Below are positions 1 to 9,812 of a stretch of 64,000 nucleotides of DNA, one piece after another. Source of the DNA: Pseudomonas luteola NBRC 103146 (GTDB taxonomy: Bacteria; Pseudomonadota; Gammaproteobacteria; Pseudomonadales; Pseudomonadaceae); NCBI RefSeq assembly GCF_002091675.1, contig NZ_BDAE01000004.1, positions 186,001 to 250,000 on the forward strand, given 5' to 3'. Below the pieces are notes generated by a model. That model was not told the DNA's origin and did not search any database. It was given only the letters and a program-made list of their open reading frames with translations. The stretch's first letter is position 1. Every line of letters begins with the position of its first letter. Both the position numbers and the translations under genes were made by a program.

Positions 1-50
1 ATCAGATTACTCAAGATATCGCGGTTATCTTCAACCACCAGAATACGCAT
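1..50 (-). CDS. OmpR/PhoP-type response regulator, N-terminal 16 codons only
   Basis: The first 16 codons read MRILVVEDNRDILSNL. This is the first beta strand and acidic pocket (E7, D8) of a receiver domain, typical of PhoP/QseB/PmrA-like response regulators. The rest lies beyond the window, so the DNA-binding domain and any partner kinase are unseen. A GAGGTG Shine-Dalgarno sequence sits just upstream of the ATG. The gene diverges from the PAP2 phosphatase gene across about 175 bp, so the two may share control. Family call is secure; the exact regulator is not. Confidence 0.8.
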   Translation of the reverse strand, partial: MRILVVEDNRDILSNL

Positions 51-224
51 GAACTCACCTCATAGCCTCGCGCGGTCGCAGCAGGCCTGTTTAACATTTT
101 TTTCACTACCCATTCACCTGGGCATGACAAGGCACAGCGCACTGTACAGGAGCGCCCTGTTTCATCTGCTCAGATAGAAACTGCCTTCCCTGTAAACAAT
201 TGCCTCTCTCCTTCTAGGATACCC

Positions 225-953
225 ATGAACGCTTCTGCTTACTCTCGCCCGCTCAACTTTTTCTGGGCTCTGGGTCTGCCTTTGGCAGTAATGATTCTTT
301 TATTGAGTGTTGAGCCCACACGCCTCGACTTTGCACTGGCCGATGCATTCTATAATCCAGGCACAGGGTTTATTGGGCGACACAGTGCCTTTCTTGAGGA
401 TGTTCTGCATGATCGGGCCAAACAGCTGGTTATCCTGATCGGTATTATTGCCATTGCAGGCTCGATCCTGAGCTTTTTCTGGACACCTCTGAAACCCTGG
501 CGCAAGTCGTTGGGATACTTGGTGCTTGCAATGGGTACGTGTACAGCGCTTGTCATGCCACTGAAAAAGCTGACCGACGTCCCCTGCCCCTGGAGTCTGG
601 TTCAATATGGCGGTGACCAGGTTTACTCCCCGTTATTGTCAGAGCGCCCTGCGACCAACAAGAACAATCTGTGCTGGCCCGGCGGCCATGCTTCCAGTGG
701 TTTTACCTTGTTTGCATTCTATTTCTTTTTGCGCGATCGCCGTGCACGGCTGGCACGCGGCGCATTAGCTGCGGCCTTCGCGCTGGGCTGCATCTTTTCC
801 ATCGGAAGGATGATGCAAGGGGCTCACTTTCTTTCCCATAACATATGGACGGCACTTTTTGATTGGTTGGTGTGTCTGGCTTTTTACCGATTAATGCTTT
901 ACCGCCCGACCACTTCACCAGAAAAGACTGCTCCCGCCCCGTCTGCGCTTTAA
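225..953 (+). CDS. PAP2-family membrane phosphatase
   Basis: Integral membrane phosphatase of the PAP2 superfamily, 242 residues. Hydrophobic segments lie near residues 11-29, 67-86, 96-112, 157-169, 179-193 and 208-224. The three catalytic motifs are visible: KLTDVPCP at 115-122 (variant of KX6RP), PGGH at 152-155 (for PSGH), and GRMMQGAHFLSH at 194-205 with the active-site histidine. Such enzymes act on periplasmic lipid phosphates (undecaprenyl pyrophosphate, phosphatidylglycerol phosphate or lipid A phosphates); which one cannot be read from sequence. An AGGA Shine-Dalgarno precedes the ATG. It is transcribed away from a response-regulator gene, as is common for lipid A or envelope-modifying PAP2 genes; regulation by that protein is inference. 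Confidence 0.85.
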   Translation: MNASAYSRPLNFFWALGLPLAVMILLLSVEPTRLDFALADAFYNPGTGFIGRHSAFLEDVLHDRAKQLVILIGIIAIAGSILSFFWTPLKPWRKSLGYLVLAMGTCTALVMPLKKLTDVPCPWSLVQYGGDQVYSPLLSERPATNKNNLCWPGGHASSGFTLFAFYFFLRDRRARLARGALAAAFALGCIFSIGRMMQGAHFLSHNIWTALFDWLVCLAFYRLMLYRPTTSPEKTAPAPSAL

Positions 954-964
954 GTATTGCCCAT

Positions 965-995
965 AAAAAAGCCCGACCATTAGGCCGGGCTTTTT
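965..995. terminator. Bidirectional rho-independent terminator, PAP2 gene / groEL
   Basis: A G+C-rich hairpin (GCCCG...CGGGC, 971-990) is flanked by six A on the left and five T on the right, so it can stop transcription from both convergent genes. Confidence 0.85.
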
Positions 996-1015
996 CAGCT
1001 AGGTAGCTGGGTGGC

Positions 1016-2668
<1,653 letters not shown>

Positions 2669-2701
2669 CTAAACGAATTCGGTGGAAACAGGGATCGGCA
2701 A

Positions 2702-2995
2702 TCAGCCTTCCAGTACAGCCAGGATCTCGGACTCAGCCATGATCAGCAGTTCTTCACCATCAACCTTGATGGCGTTGCTGCCGGAATAGGGACCAAATAC
2801 TACTTTGTCGCCAACCTTTACAGCTGGAGCGCGAACTTCGCCGTTATCCAGAACGCGACCGGTTCCTACCGCAACGACTTCACCACGATTCGGCTTTTCG
2901 GCAGCCGAGCCCGGCAGCACGATGCCGCCAGCAGTCTTGGTTTCTTCTTCGCTGCGACGGATCACGACGCGATCATGCAGAGGACGAAGCTTCAT
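2702..2995 (-). CDS. groES: Co-chaperonin GroES (10 kDa)
   Basis: Lid of the GroEL chamber, 97 residues, full length. It begins [14 protein letters not shown] and contains the mobile-loop region ([12 protein letters not shown], about residues 20-31) that contacts GroEL. An AGGAG Shine-Dalgarno precedes the ATG. It leads the groES-groEL operon. A long leader of about 135 nt with a stable hairpin separates it from a sigma-32-type promoter. Confidence 0.99.
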   Translation of the reverse strand: MKLRPLHDRVVIRRSEEETKTAGGIVLPGSAAEKPNRGEVVAVGTGRVLDNGEVRAPAVKVGDKVVFGPYSGSNAIKVDGEELLIMAESEILAVLEG

Positions 2996-3030
2996 AGTCG
3001 TATCTCCTAATATGTAAGCGTTTCCAATTA

Positions 3031-3070
3031 CCGGTGAAGACCACCGGCTGTTTTGTTTTAACCGGCTTCG
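3031..3070 (-). other. Stem-loops in the groES 5' leader
   Basis: Two inverted repeats lie in the untranslated leader of groES: CCGGTG/CACCGG (3031-3036 with 3042-3047, five-base loop) and CCGGC/GCCGG (starting at 3062, three-base loop). In the transcript the first hairpin sits about 35-50 nt before the start codon. They could affect message stability or translation; no known thermometer class is recognised. Confidence 0.45.
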
Positions 3071-3138
3071 CCGGGTGCACCCTGCAATGCAAGGTGCGAA
3101 TTCAGCCTGCCAATGGCAAGAACCTTACGGTGTCCGCT

Positions 3139-3166
3139 ACATGAGGTTGTAGAAAATCATTTCAAG
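3139..3166 (-). promoter_or_regulatory. Sigma-32 heat-shock promoter of groES-groEL
   Basis: On the minus strand the -35 element CTTGAAA (3160-3166) is followed after 13 bp by CCTCATGT (3139-3146). The sigma-32 consensus is CTTGAAA-N13-15-CCCCATNT, so the -35 is perfect and the -10 has one mismatch. No CIRCE element was found, which fits gammaproteobacterial control. Confidence 0.9.
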
Positions 3167-3192
3167 GGGCAGAGCAAAAAAATTTTTCTAAT

Positions 3193-3672
3193 TCAGTGAT
3201 TAAACGGCTTCTTATCATCTCGCCGCTCGTACTCACCTTCGATCACGCGAGGGGCCTCGGGGCGCTGATGATTCTGATGAAAATCACCCGGTCTGTGCTG
3301 ATAAGTCTGCCCGCCTCCGCGCACATTGATCCGCGCCATTACAGACCCTATCAGCAACTTGCGTGTAATGGGTAACAGCACCAGCAGCGCCAGCACATCA
3401 CTGATAAAGCCGGGCAGGACAAACAAGGAGCCGCTGACGGCCATCGTCAGTCCCTGCATGATCTCTTTCTCAGGCACTTCACCCATGGCAATACGTATAC
3501 GAGCCCGCCAAAGCGTCGTGAAGCCGGCCACCCGAAGCATGCCAATACCAATGAGAGTGCTCAGGACCAGCAGGATCAACGTCCAACCGACTCCAATGGA
3601 ACTGCCAATCTTGATCATGACTGCCAGTTCCAACAGGGGAAACAGTAAAAACAGAAACAGGAATTTGCGCAT
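3193..3672 (-). CDS. fxsA: FxsA-family inner-membrane protein
   Basis: Cytoplasmic-membrane protein of the FxsA family; E. coli FxsA overproduction relieves phage T7 exclusion by the F plasmid, and its normal role is unclear. The chosen start (MRKFLFLF) gives 159 residues, matching the 158 of E. coli, and has an AAAGGA Shine-Dalgarno seven bases upstream. The longer in-frame start at 3780 adds 36 non-conserved residues. Membrane segments lie near 3-20, 27-46 and 78-98, followed by a polar, His/Arg/Asp-rich tail. It lies immediately upstream of the groES promoter, as in many gammaproteobacteria. Confidence 0.88.
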   Translation of the reverse strand: MRKFLFLFLLFPLLELAVMIKIGSSIGVGWTLILLVLSTLIGIGMLRVAGFTTLWRARIRIAMGEVPEKEIMQGLTMAVSGSLFVLPGFISDVLALLVLLPITRKLLIGSVMARINVRGGGQTYQHRPGDFHQNHQRPEAPRVIEGEYERRDDKKPFNH

Positions 3673-3871
3673 CGCAGTGTCCTTTGGGGCCTCCAAGGCC
3701 GAACCTACCAAAACTCCAAGGTGGCGTTGACCAGGGATTAATTCAACCCTTGCGTGTGGAATCACGCTATCAATAGACACTCAAGGCCAGGCGACACGGG
3801 CTTCTGCGCAATAGAAAGGAGTGTTACAAGGTATGGATTGATGAGGAGTCAGCTGACTACTGGCTGGCTAA

Positions 3872-3888
3872 GGCGCCACAGGGGCGCC
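3872..3888 (-). terminator. Stem-loop after the DUF481 gene, no U-tract
   Basis: GGCGCC (3872-3877) pairs with GGCGCC (3883-3888) across a five-base loop, just past the DUF481 stop codon. No run of T follows on the minus strand, so intrinsic termination is uncertain. Confidence 0.35.
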
Positions 3889-3901
3889 CTAGCACAAGCA
3901 G

Positions 3902-4915
3902 TTACCACGTTACGCCGATCCCTGCGCTGTATTGGGTTTCGTTGAGACTTCCCTTGGCCCCGCTAACCAGCTGCTTTGACGCCTTCAGGTTAAGAGACGC
4001 CCAGTTGGTGACCTTGTAGCGCAGCCCTAAATCCGTATCCAGGCTGAAGTCTGCGGTATTGTCCAGCGGGCGTCCTACTTCACCAGTAGTGAATAGCTGA
4101 ACCGTCTGTCCGTATACGTAACGGTTGTAGTCCCACTTCATGGATACCGAGTAGAAGCTGTCCTTGTCACCATCGCGGTATTGATAGTCGGCGCGATCCA
4201 GCAGCGCTGTCAGGGAGAAGGATCCCAGCTCGTTATCCCAGAGCTGATAGCCCGGGCCTGTACCAACGTGACGCTGGCGAGCGATGTCTTCGACTTTGTC
4301 CCTGTCGTAAGACAGCCGCCCCTGCCAGAAAAACTTTTCATTGAAGAAACGATCCAGCGCGTACTGAAGCGACCAGTTATCCGTGGATACCGCTCCGTCC
4401 TTCTTTTCACGGTCGTAACTGCCCTGGGCATTATGACGCCACATGCCGTGCCGAGCCTGAGTCTTGAAGTCGATGTCGTAGTCGTCTGTATCCTTGTCGG
4501 CACGCTTGTAATTCAATGCCGCATCGATGTTGCCCTTCCAGGTAAAGTCATGCAGGAGCGGCTTTGGTGGCACAATCTGGCTGATGCTCGCCAGCGGTAC
4601 GGTCTGCGCGCCCTGCTCTGCCGTTTCGACAATGACCTGACCCTGGCCGGCAGGCTTGAGGCTCTTGACCTCGACATCCTCCTCGTATTCACCACGCTGC
4701 ACCAGCACGGGCTGATCGCGCTGCAGCGTAGCCACCTTGTCCCAGGATAAGGGAATGGAGCCACCGTAATCGGTCTGCAACAATAGCTTCTTGCTGTCTA
4801 AAAGCTTGATCGTCCCGGTCAAGCGGTCACCATTTTTCAGCCATACCGTGTCCGCAAAAGCGGTACTGGAAAGGGCTGAAAAAGCGGCAAGGCAAAAGAG
4901 AGTTCGTGACAACAT
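3902..4915 (-). CDS. DUF481 outer-membrane beta-barrel protein (YdiY-like)
   Basis: Exported protein of 337 residues with a clear signal peptide (MLSRTLFCLAAFSALSSTAFA, cut before DTVW). The N-terminal third contains a small all-beta segment (WLKNGDRLTGTI and following). The rest alternates short hydrophobic and charged strands with Trp/Tyr-rich turns and ends in an aromatic residue (GIGVTW), as expected of an outer-membrane barrel. This matches DUF481, whose best-known member is the acid-induced YdiY of E. coli; its molecular function is not established. It diverges from the ATL gene over about 190 bp. Confidence 0.8.
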   Translation of the reverse strand: MLSRTLFCLAAFSALSSTAFADTVWLKNGDRLTGTIKLLDSKKLLLQTDYGGSIPLSWDKVATLQRDQPVLVQRGEYEEDVEVKSLKPAGQGQVIVETAEQGAQTVPLASISQIVPPKPLLHDFTWKGNIDAALNYKRADKDTDDYDIDFKTQARHGMWRHNAQGSYDREKKDGAVSTDNWSLQYALDRFFNEKFFWQGRLSYDRDKVEDIARQRHVGTGPGYQLWDNELGSFSLTALLDRADYQYRDGDKDSFYSVSMKWDYNRYVYGQTVQLFTTGEVGRPLDNTADFSLDTDLGLRYKVTNWASLNLKASKQLVSGAKGSLNETQYSAGIGVTW

Positions 4916-5101
4916 AAAAGACGCCGTTGTAGAGATATGAACCGGTTATGTTTGTCCGGCCCTTGTTAAGAAAGCAGAAATAATCGCGGGTGAGGTTGAG
5001 CAACCTTTTCACGCCAAGCGCATATGACTGATTTTCATTAGCAAATTCCACTGGCCCAGCATTTCTTTGCTTGTTTTTTGAAATACGTCGAGTTCAGTCC
5101 T

Positions 5102-5455
5102 ATGCCTCACTCCCTTTTCCAACATTCAGACACACCCGAGACTCGCCAGGCAGCGCTTTTCGGCGTCATGGCAGAAATACCGCCTGGAAAGGTCGTCAGC
5201 TACGGTCAGTTAGCTGAACTGGCTGGCTTGGGCCGTGCGGCTCGATGGGTGGGACGGACACTTTCCCGTCTGCCGGAAGGGACCACCCTTCCCTGGCATC
5301 GAGTGATCGGGGCAGATGGTCGAATCAGCTTACCGTCCGATTCCCTTTCGGGTATCGAGCAACGACAGCGATTACGGGCTGAAGGCATCATTTTTCACAA
5401 TGATCGGGTGGACATGCGTCGGCACAGGTGGAATCCACTTCAGGCTTGCGAGTAG
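5102..5455 (+). CDS. Alkyltransferase-like DNA lesion-recognition protein (ATL/YbaZ type)
   Basis: Small relative (117 residues) of O6-alkylguanine-DNA alkyltransferase. The active-site PCHR of true transferases is replaced by PWHR (residues 64-67), with W65 in place of the acceptor cysteine. That substitution defines ATL proteins, which bind O6-alkylguanine without repairing it and direct nucleotide excision repair to the site. The helix-turn-helix segment (VVSYGQLAELAGLGRAARWVG) is intact. I chose the ATG at 5102; a TTG at 5078 would add eight residues with no better ribosome-binding site. It runs into ampG 29 bp downstream, possibly co-transcribed without functional link. Confidence 0.88.
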   Translation: MPHSLFQHSDTPETRQAALFGVMAEIPPGKVVSYGQLAELAGLGRAARWVGRTLSRLPEGTTLPWHRVIGADGRISLPSDSLSGIEQRQRLRAEGIIFHNDRVDMRRHRWNPLQACE

Positions 5456-5484
5456 AGTGTGTGTTTTTGTAAATACCGGTTCGC

Positions 5485-7212
5485 ATGATCAGAAACTTCT
5501 GGCGAGAAGCCCTCGCCACGTACAAGTCCCCTGCCTGTCTGGCCTTGCTGCTGATGGGGTTTGCCGCAGGCCTTCCGACGATGCTGGTTTTCTCGACCCT
5601 GTCCGTCTGGTTGAGGGAGGCTGGCGTCTCGCGTGAAACCATCGGGTATGCCAGCTGGATCGGTCTTGCCTACGCCTTCAAATGGGTATGGTCGCCCATG
5701 CTCGATCAGTGGCGCCTGCCGGTCATTGGCAGTCTGGGTCGTCGACGCTCCTGGCTGGTCTTATCGCAGATCCTAATAGGTCTGGGTTTGCTGGGCATGG
5801 CGTTGTGTAACCCGCAATATCATTTGAGTGCCATGATTGCCCTGGCCGTTGTGGTGGCCTTTGCATCAGCCACGCAGGACATCGCAGTAGATGCCTACCG
5901 GCTGGAGATAGCAGAGGATTCCCGGCAGGCGGCTCTGGCTGCCTGTTATATGACCGGCTACCGAATCGCCTCTCTTCTGGCGAGTGCAGGTGCACTATTC
6001 CTGGCCGAAATGCTTGGGTCCAGCCTGATGAATTACAGCCAGTCCGCCTGGGCGACGACTTATATGCTTTTTGCATTGCTGGTACTGCCGGGTCTGCTGA
6101 CCAGCCTTCTGATTCGTGAACCTTTACTGGCGGCTCCCATGGGCCTGGCCGATTCACGCTTTGGCTTCAACCATCAACTGCTGTCGGTTGCCCTGGTCTT
6201 GGTCATGCTGATTTCGATTCCCGCTATGATCAACGCCATCATCGATTTCGCCTGGCCTCGTGCAATGTTGTACGCTTTGTTCATCATTGGCTGCGTGTCC
6301 CCTTGGGGACGCCGTATCTATGAGCCCATCAAGGATTTGCTGGAAAAGATTCGGCAGCCTATGGACCTGCATCTGAGTGCGAGTAACGAAAACGAAGTTC
6401 CCCGCTTTGACTTTGCTCATCAGGCGGTCTCGGTCATCGTGCTGATCGTACTGTGTATTGCTGTAACCGGTGGCTGCCAGGCGTTCTTTGGTGGCTACTG
6501 GCCCCGTGGACTTATGTATCTGCTGATTGCCTCCCTGTGCCTGTCCAGCTCAGGCCGCAAGCTCATGGGCCCGGTTCTGACACCGGTCAGCGAATTCATC
6601 CAACGCTATCGCTGGCAAGCGCTCATGCTGCTGGGGTTGATCTCGACCTATCGCCTGTCCGATACCGTCATGGGCGTCATGGCGGGTGTGTTCTATATCG
6701 ATGTTGGCTATAGCAAGGAAACGATTGCCATGGTCAGCAAGGTATTTGGCGTGGTGATGACGTTATTGGGCGCAGCAGCAGGAGGCGTCCTGACGGCTCG
6801 AATCAGCATTCTACCGATCCTCTTTCTCGGCGGACTGGCCTCTGCATTGACTAACCTGCTTTTTGCGCTGATTGCCACAACAGGTGCCAATACCATGCTT
6901 CTGGTTGTTGCCATCTGCTGCGATAACTTCAGTGCAGGCCTCGCCTCCTCGGCCTTTATCGCTTACCTGTCCAGCCTTACGAACCTACGCTTTTCAGCCA
7001 CCCAATATGCGCTGCTTAGCTCGTTGATGTTGCTGCTGCCTCGCTTGCTGGGTGGATACTCGGGCAGCGTGGTTGAGCATGTCGGGTATGTATCCTTTTT
7101 CATGATTACAACCCTATTAGGAATTCCCACCCTTGTGCTGATCGTTGTGCTCTGGTTGCAGCAGCGCAAGACATCGAGCCAACAACCCACCGGGGAGCCC
7201 ACGACGCCGTAA
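5485..7212 (+). CDS. ampG: AmpG-family muropeptide permease with duplicated central segment
   Basis: Major-facilitator transporter of the AmpG group, which imports anhydromuropeptides released during wall turnover. The N-terminus (GFAAGLPTMLVFSTLSVWLR, about residues 26-45) and the TQDIAVDAYR motif near 132-141 are family hallmarks. It has 575 residues against 491 in E. coli AmpG. The excess is explained by two tandem copies of a segment of about 65 residues (225-289 and 307-372), each starting RF-x-F-x-HQ and holding a WPR motif between two hydrophobic stretches. That would add membrane spans in the middle, as reported for the larger Pseudomonas AmpG. No ampD or ampE is nearby. Confidence 0.88.
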   Translation: MIRNFWREALATYKSPACLALLLMGFAAGLPTMLVFSTLSVWLREAGVSRETIGYASWIGLAYAFKWVWSPMLDQWRLPVIGSLGRRRSWLVLSQILIGLGLLGMALCNPQYHLSAMIALAVVVAFASATQDIAVDAYRLEIAEDSRQAALAACYMTGYRIASLLASAGALFLAEMLGSSLMNYSQSAWATTYMLFALLVLPGLLTSLLIREPLLAAPMGLADSRFGFNHQLLSVALVLVMLISIPAMINAIIDFAWPRAMLYALFIIGCVSPWGRRIYEPIKDLLEKIRQPMDLHLSASNENEVPRFDFAHQAVSVIVLIVLCIAVTGGCQAFFGGYWPRGLMYLLIASLCLSSSGRKLMGPVLTPVSEFIQRYRWQALMLLGLISTYRLSDTVMGVMAGVFYIDVGYSKETIAMVSKVFGVVMTLLGAAAGGVLTARISILPILFLGGLASALTNLLFALIATTGANTMLLVVAICCDNFSAGLASSAFIAYLSSLTNLRFSATQYALLSSLMLLLPRLLGGYSGSVVEHVGYVSFFMITTLLGIPTLVLIVVLWLQQRKTSSQQPTGEPTTP

Positions 7213-7215
7213 TGG

Positions 7216-7253
7216 ATAACAAAAAGCCCGCGTAGAAGCGGGCTTTTTGTTAT
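7216..7253. terminator. Bidirectional terminator, ampG / mscS
   Basis: A perfect 16-bp inverted repeat (7216-7231 with 7238-7253) has a GCCCGC core, an A-run on the left and a T-run on the right. It overlaps the first base of the stop codon of the convergent mscS gene. Confidence 0.92.
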
Positions 7254-8098
7254 CAGGTGGTGGCAGGCTTTTCCGACACCATATGGACCACTCGCTGTGG
7301 GAACGGAATGCCAATTCCGACCTCAGCCAGCTGATCGCGAGCACGCTCGTTGAGCATGAACATAAGTGGCCAGTAATCGCCGCTGTTGGTCCAAAAACGT
7401 AGCGACAAGGTAATGGCGCTATCACCCAACTCAGAGACAACGACCTCAGGGGCAGGGTCCTGATGGACACGAGCGTCCTCGGCCAGCTTGAGCAGCATTT
7501 CCCGCCCCTTCTGCAAGTTGGCTTCGTAGTCGACACCCACGTTGAAAATGACTTTACGCTTGGGCTGGCGCGAATAGTTGGTAATGATCCCGTTGGATAG
7601 TGTGCCGTTGGGGATGGTTACAGTCTTGTTGTCGCCTGTCAGCAGAATCGTATGGAAGATCTGGACCGATTCGACAGTACCCATAACGCCCTGCGCCTCG
7701 ATGAATTCACCGACGCGGTAAGGCCGGAACATGAGAATCAAGACGCCGCCGGCAAAATTCGCAAGGCTACCCTGCAAGGCCAGCCCCACAGCCAATCCTG
7801 CTGCACCAATCACAGCGACGAATGAGGTAGTAGCAATACCGATCATGGAGGCTACGCTGACAGCAAGCAGCACCTTGAGTACGATATTGGCCAGGCTGCC
7901 AACGAAGCCAAGCAGTTCGGCGTCAACACGGCGCGCCTTCAGAAGGCGGGCCATGTTGTCGGTGATCTTGTTGATAACCCACCAGCCAATGGCCAAGGTC
8001 AGCAAGGCCAGCAGCAACTGCCCAGTATACTGCAGCAGGATCGGCAACCATGCTTCGGAAGCTCTGAGTAGACGATCAAACTGCGCACTGAAATCCAT
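7253..8098 (-). CDS. mscS: Small-conductance mechanosensitive channel (MscS)
   Basis: Heptameric inner-membrane channel that opens under tension to release solutes on osmotic downshock. It has 281 residues against 286 in E. coli MscS. Membrane helices lie near 20-41, 63-88 and 92-124. The third, pore-lining helix has the Gly/Ala-packed pattern GAAGLAVGLALQGSLANFAGG. A beta domain (FRPYRVGEFIEAQG onward) and an alpha/beta cage follow, ending IGIPFPQRVVHM as in the classical family. It stands alone, with terminators or gaps on both sides. Confidence 0.93.
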   Translation of the reverse strand: MDFSAQFDRLLRASEAWLPILLQYTGQLLLALLTLAIGWWVINKITDNMARLLKARRVDAELLGFVGSLANIVLKVLLAVSVASMIGIATTSFVAVIGAAGLAVGLALQGSLANFAGGVLILMFRPYRVGEFIEAQGVMGTVESVQIFHTILLTGDNKTVTIPNGTLSNGIITNYSRQPKRKVIFNVGVDYEANLQKGREMLLKLAEDARVHQDPAPEVVVSELGDSAITLSLRFWTNSGDYWPLMFMLNERARDQLAEVGIGIPFPQRVVHMVSEKPATT

Positions 8099-8215
8099 CG
8101 TGGGATTCTCCTTAAATCAATGGAAATGACCGGCCAATAGCCGTTAGTCACGCCATGTACGACGTACCGGTACTTCGAAGATTCCGTTGAGACAAACTAC
8201 ATAAAGAAGCTGGAA

Positions 8216-8695
8216 TCAATCACGGAAGTTGTTGAACTGGAGCGGCATGCCCAATTCTTGGCCGCGCAACATGGCAATGGTTTCCTGAAGCTCATCGCGC
8301 TTCTTGCCAGTCACGCGGACCTGCTCGCCCTGGATTGCGGCCTGAACCTTGATCTTGCTGTCCTTGATGGTGGCAACGATTTTTTTGGCAAGCTCCTTAT
8401 CGATGCCTTCACGCAGTACAACTTCCTGCTTGACACTTTTGCCAGAGGCATAGGCATCCTTAACTTCCAGACACTGCACATCGATCTTGCGCTTGGCTAA
8501 ATTCATTTTCAGGATCTCCAACATCTGCTCAAGTTGAAAATCCGCTTCCGCCGTTAGCGTGACGGTAAGCTCTTTGAATTCAAAGGAGCCCTTTCCGCGT
8601 AGGTCATAGCGGCGGTCCAGTTCCTTCATGGCATTTTCAACCGCATTGGTCACTTCATGTTTATCCAGTTCGGACACTACATCAAAAGAAGGCAT
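8216..8695 (-). CDS. yajQ: YajQ-family nucleotide-binding protein
   Basis: Cytosolic protein of the UPF0234/YajQ family, 159 residues, near the usual length. It starts [15 protein letters not shown] and keeps the conserved [20 protein letters not shown] segment and the [14 protein letters not shown] and [17 protein letters not shown] blocks. Members have two ferredoxin-like domains and bind nucleotides; a Xanthomonas homologue has been reported to bind cyclic di-GMP. No partner gene is adjacent, so the role here is not deducible from context. Confidence 0.95.
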   Translation of the reverse strand: MPSFDVVSELDKHEVTNAVENAMKELDRRYDLRGKGSFEFKELTVTLTAEADFQLEQMLEILKMNLAKRKIDVQCLEVKDAYASGKSVKQEVVLREGIDKELAKKIVATIKDSKIKVQAAIQGEQVRVTGKKRDELQETIAMLRGQELGMPLQFNNFRD

Positions 8696-8744
8696 GTCAT
8701 ATCTCCATGTAGGCCAGGCGCTTGACTTGATGCGACTGGCTTGA

Positions 8745-9770
<1,026 letters not shown>

Positions 9771-9812
9771 GCGCAGGCTACCCTTTCCGATCCTATTGCA
9801 GCGATGTAAGCC

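Noticed and set aside
3175-3187. Run of A and T (AAAAAAATTTTT) after fxsA considered as a terminator
   Set aside because: The paired A/T stem is too weak; it lies just upstream of the groES heat-shock promoter and may only be an A+T-rich upstream element.
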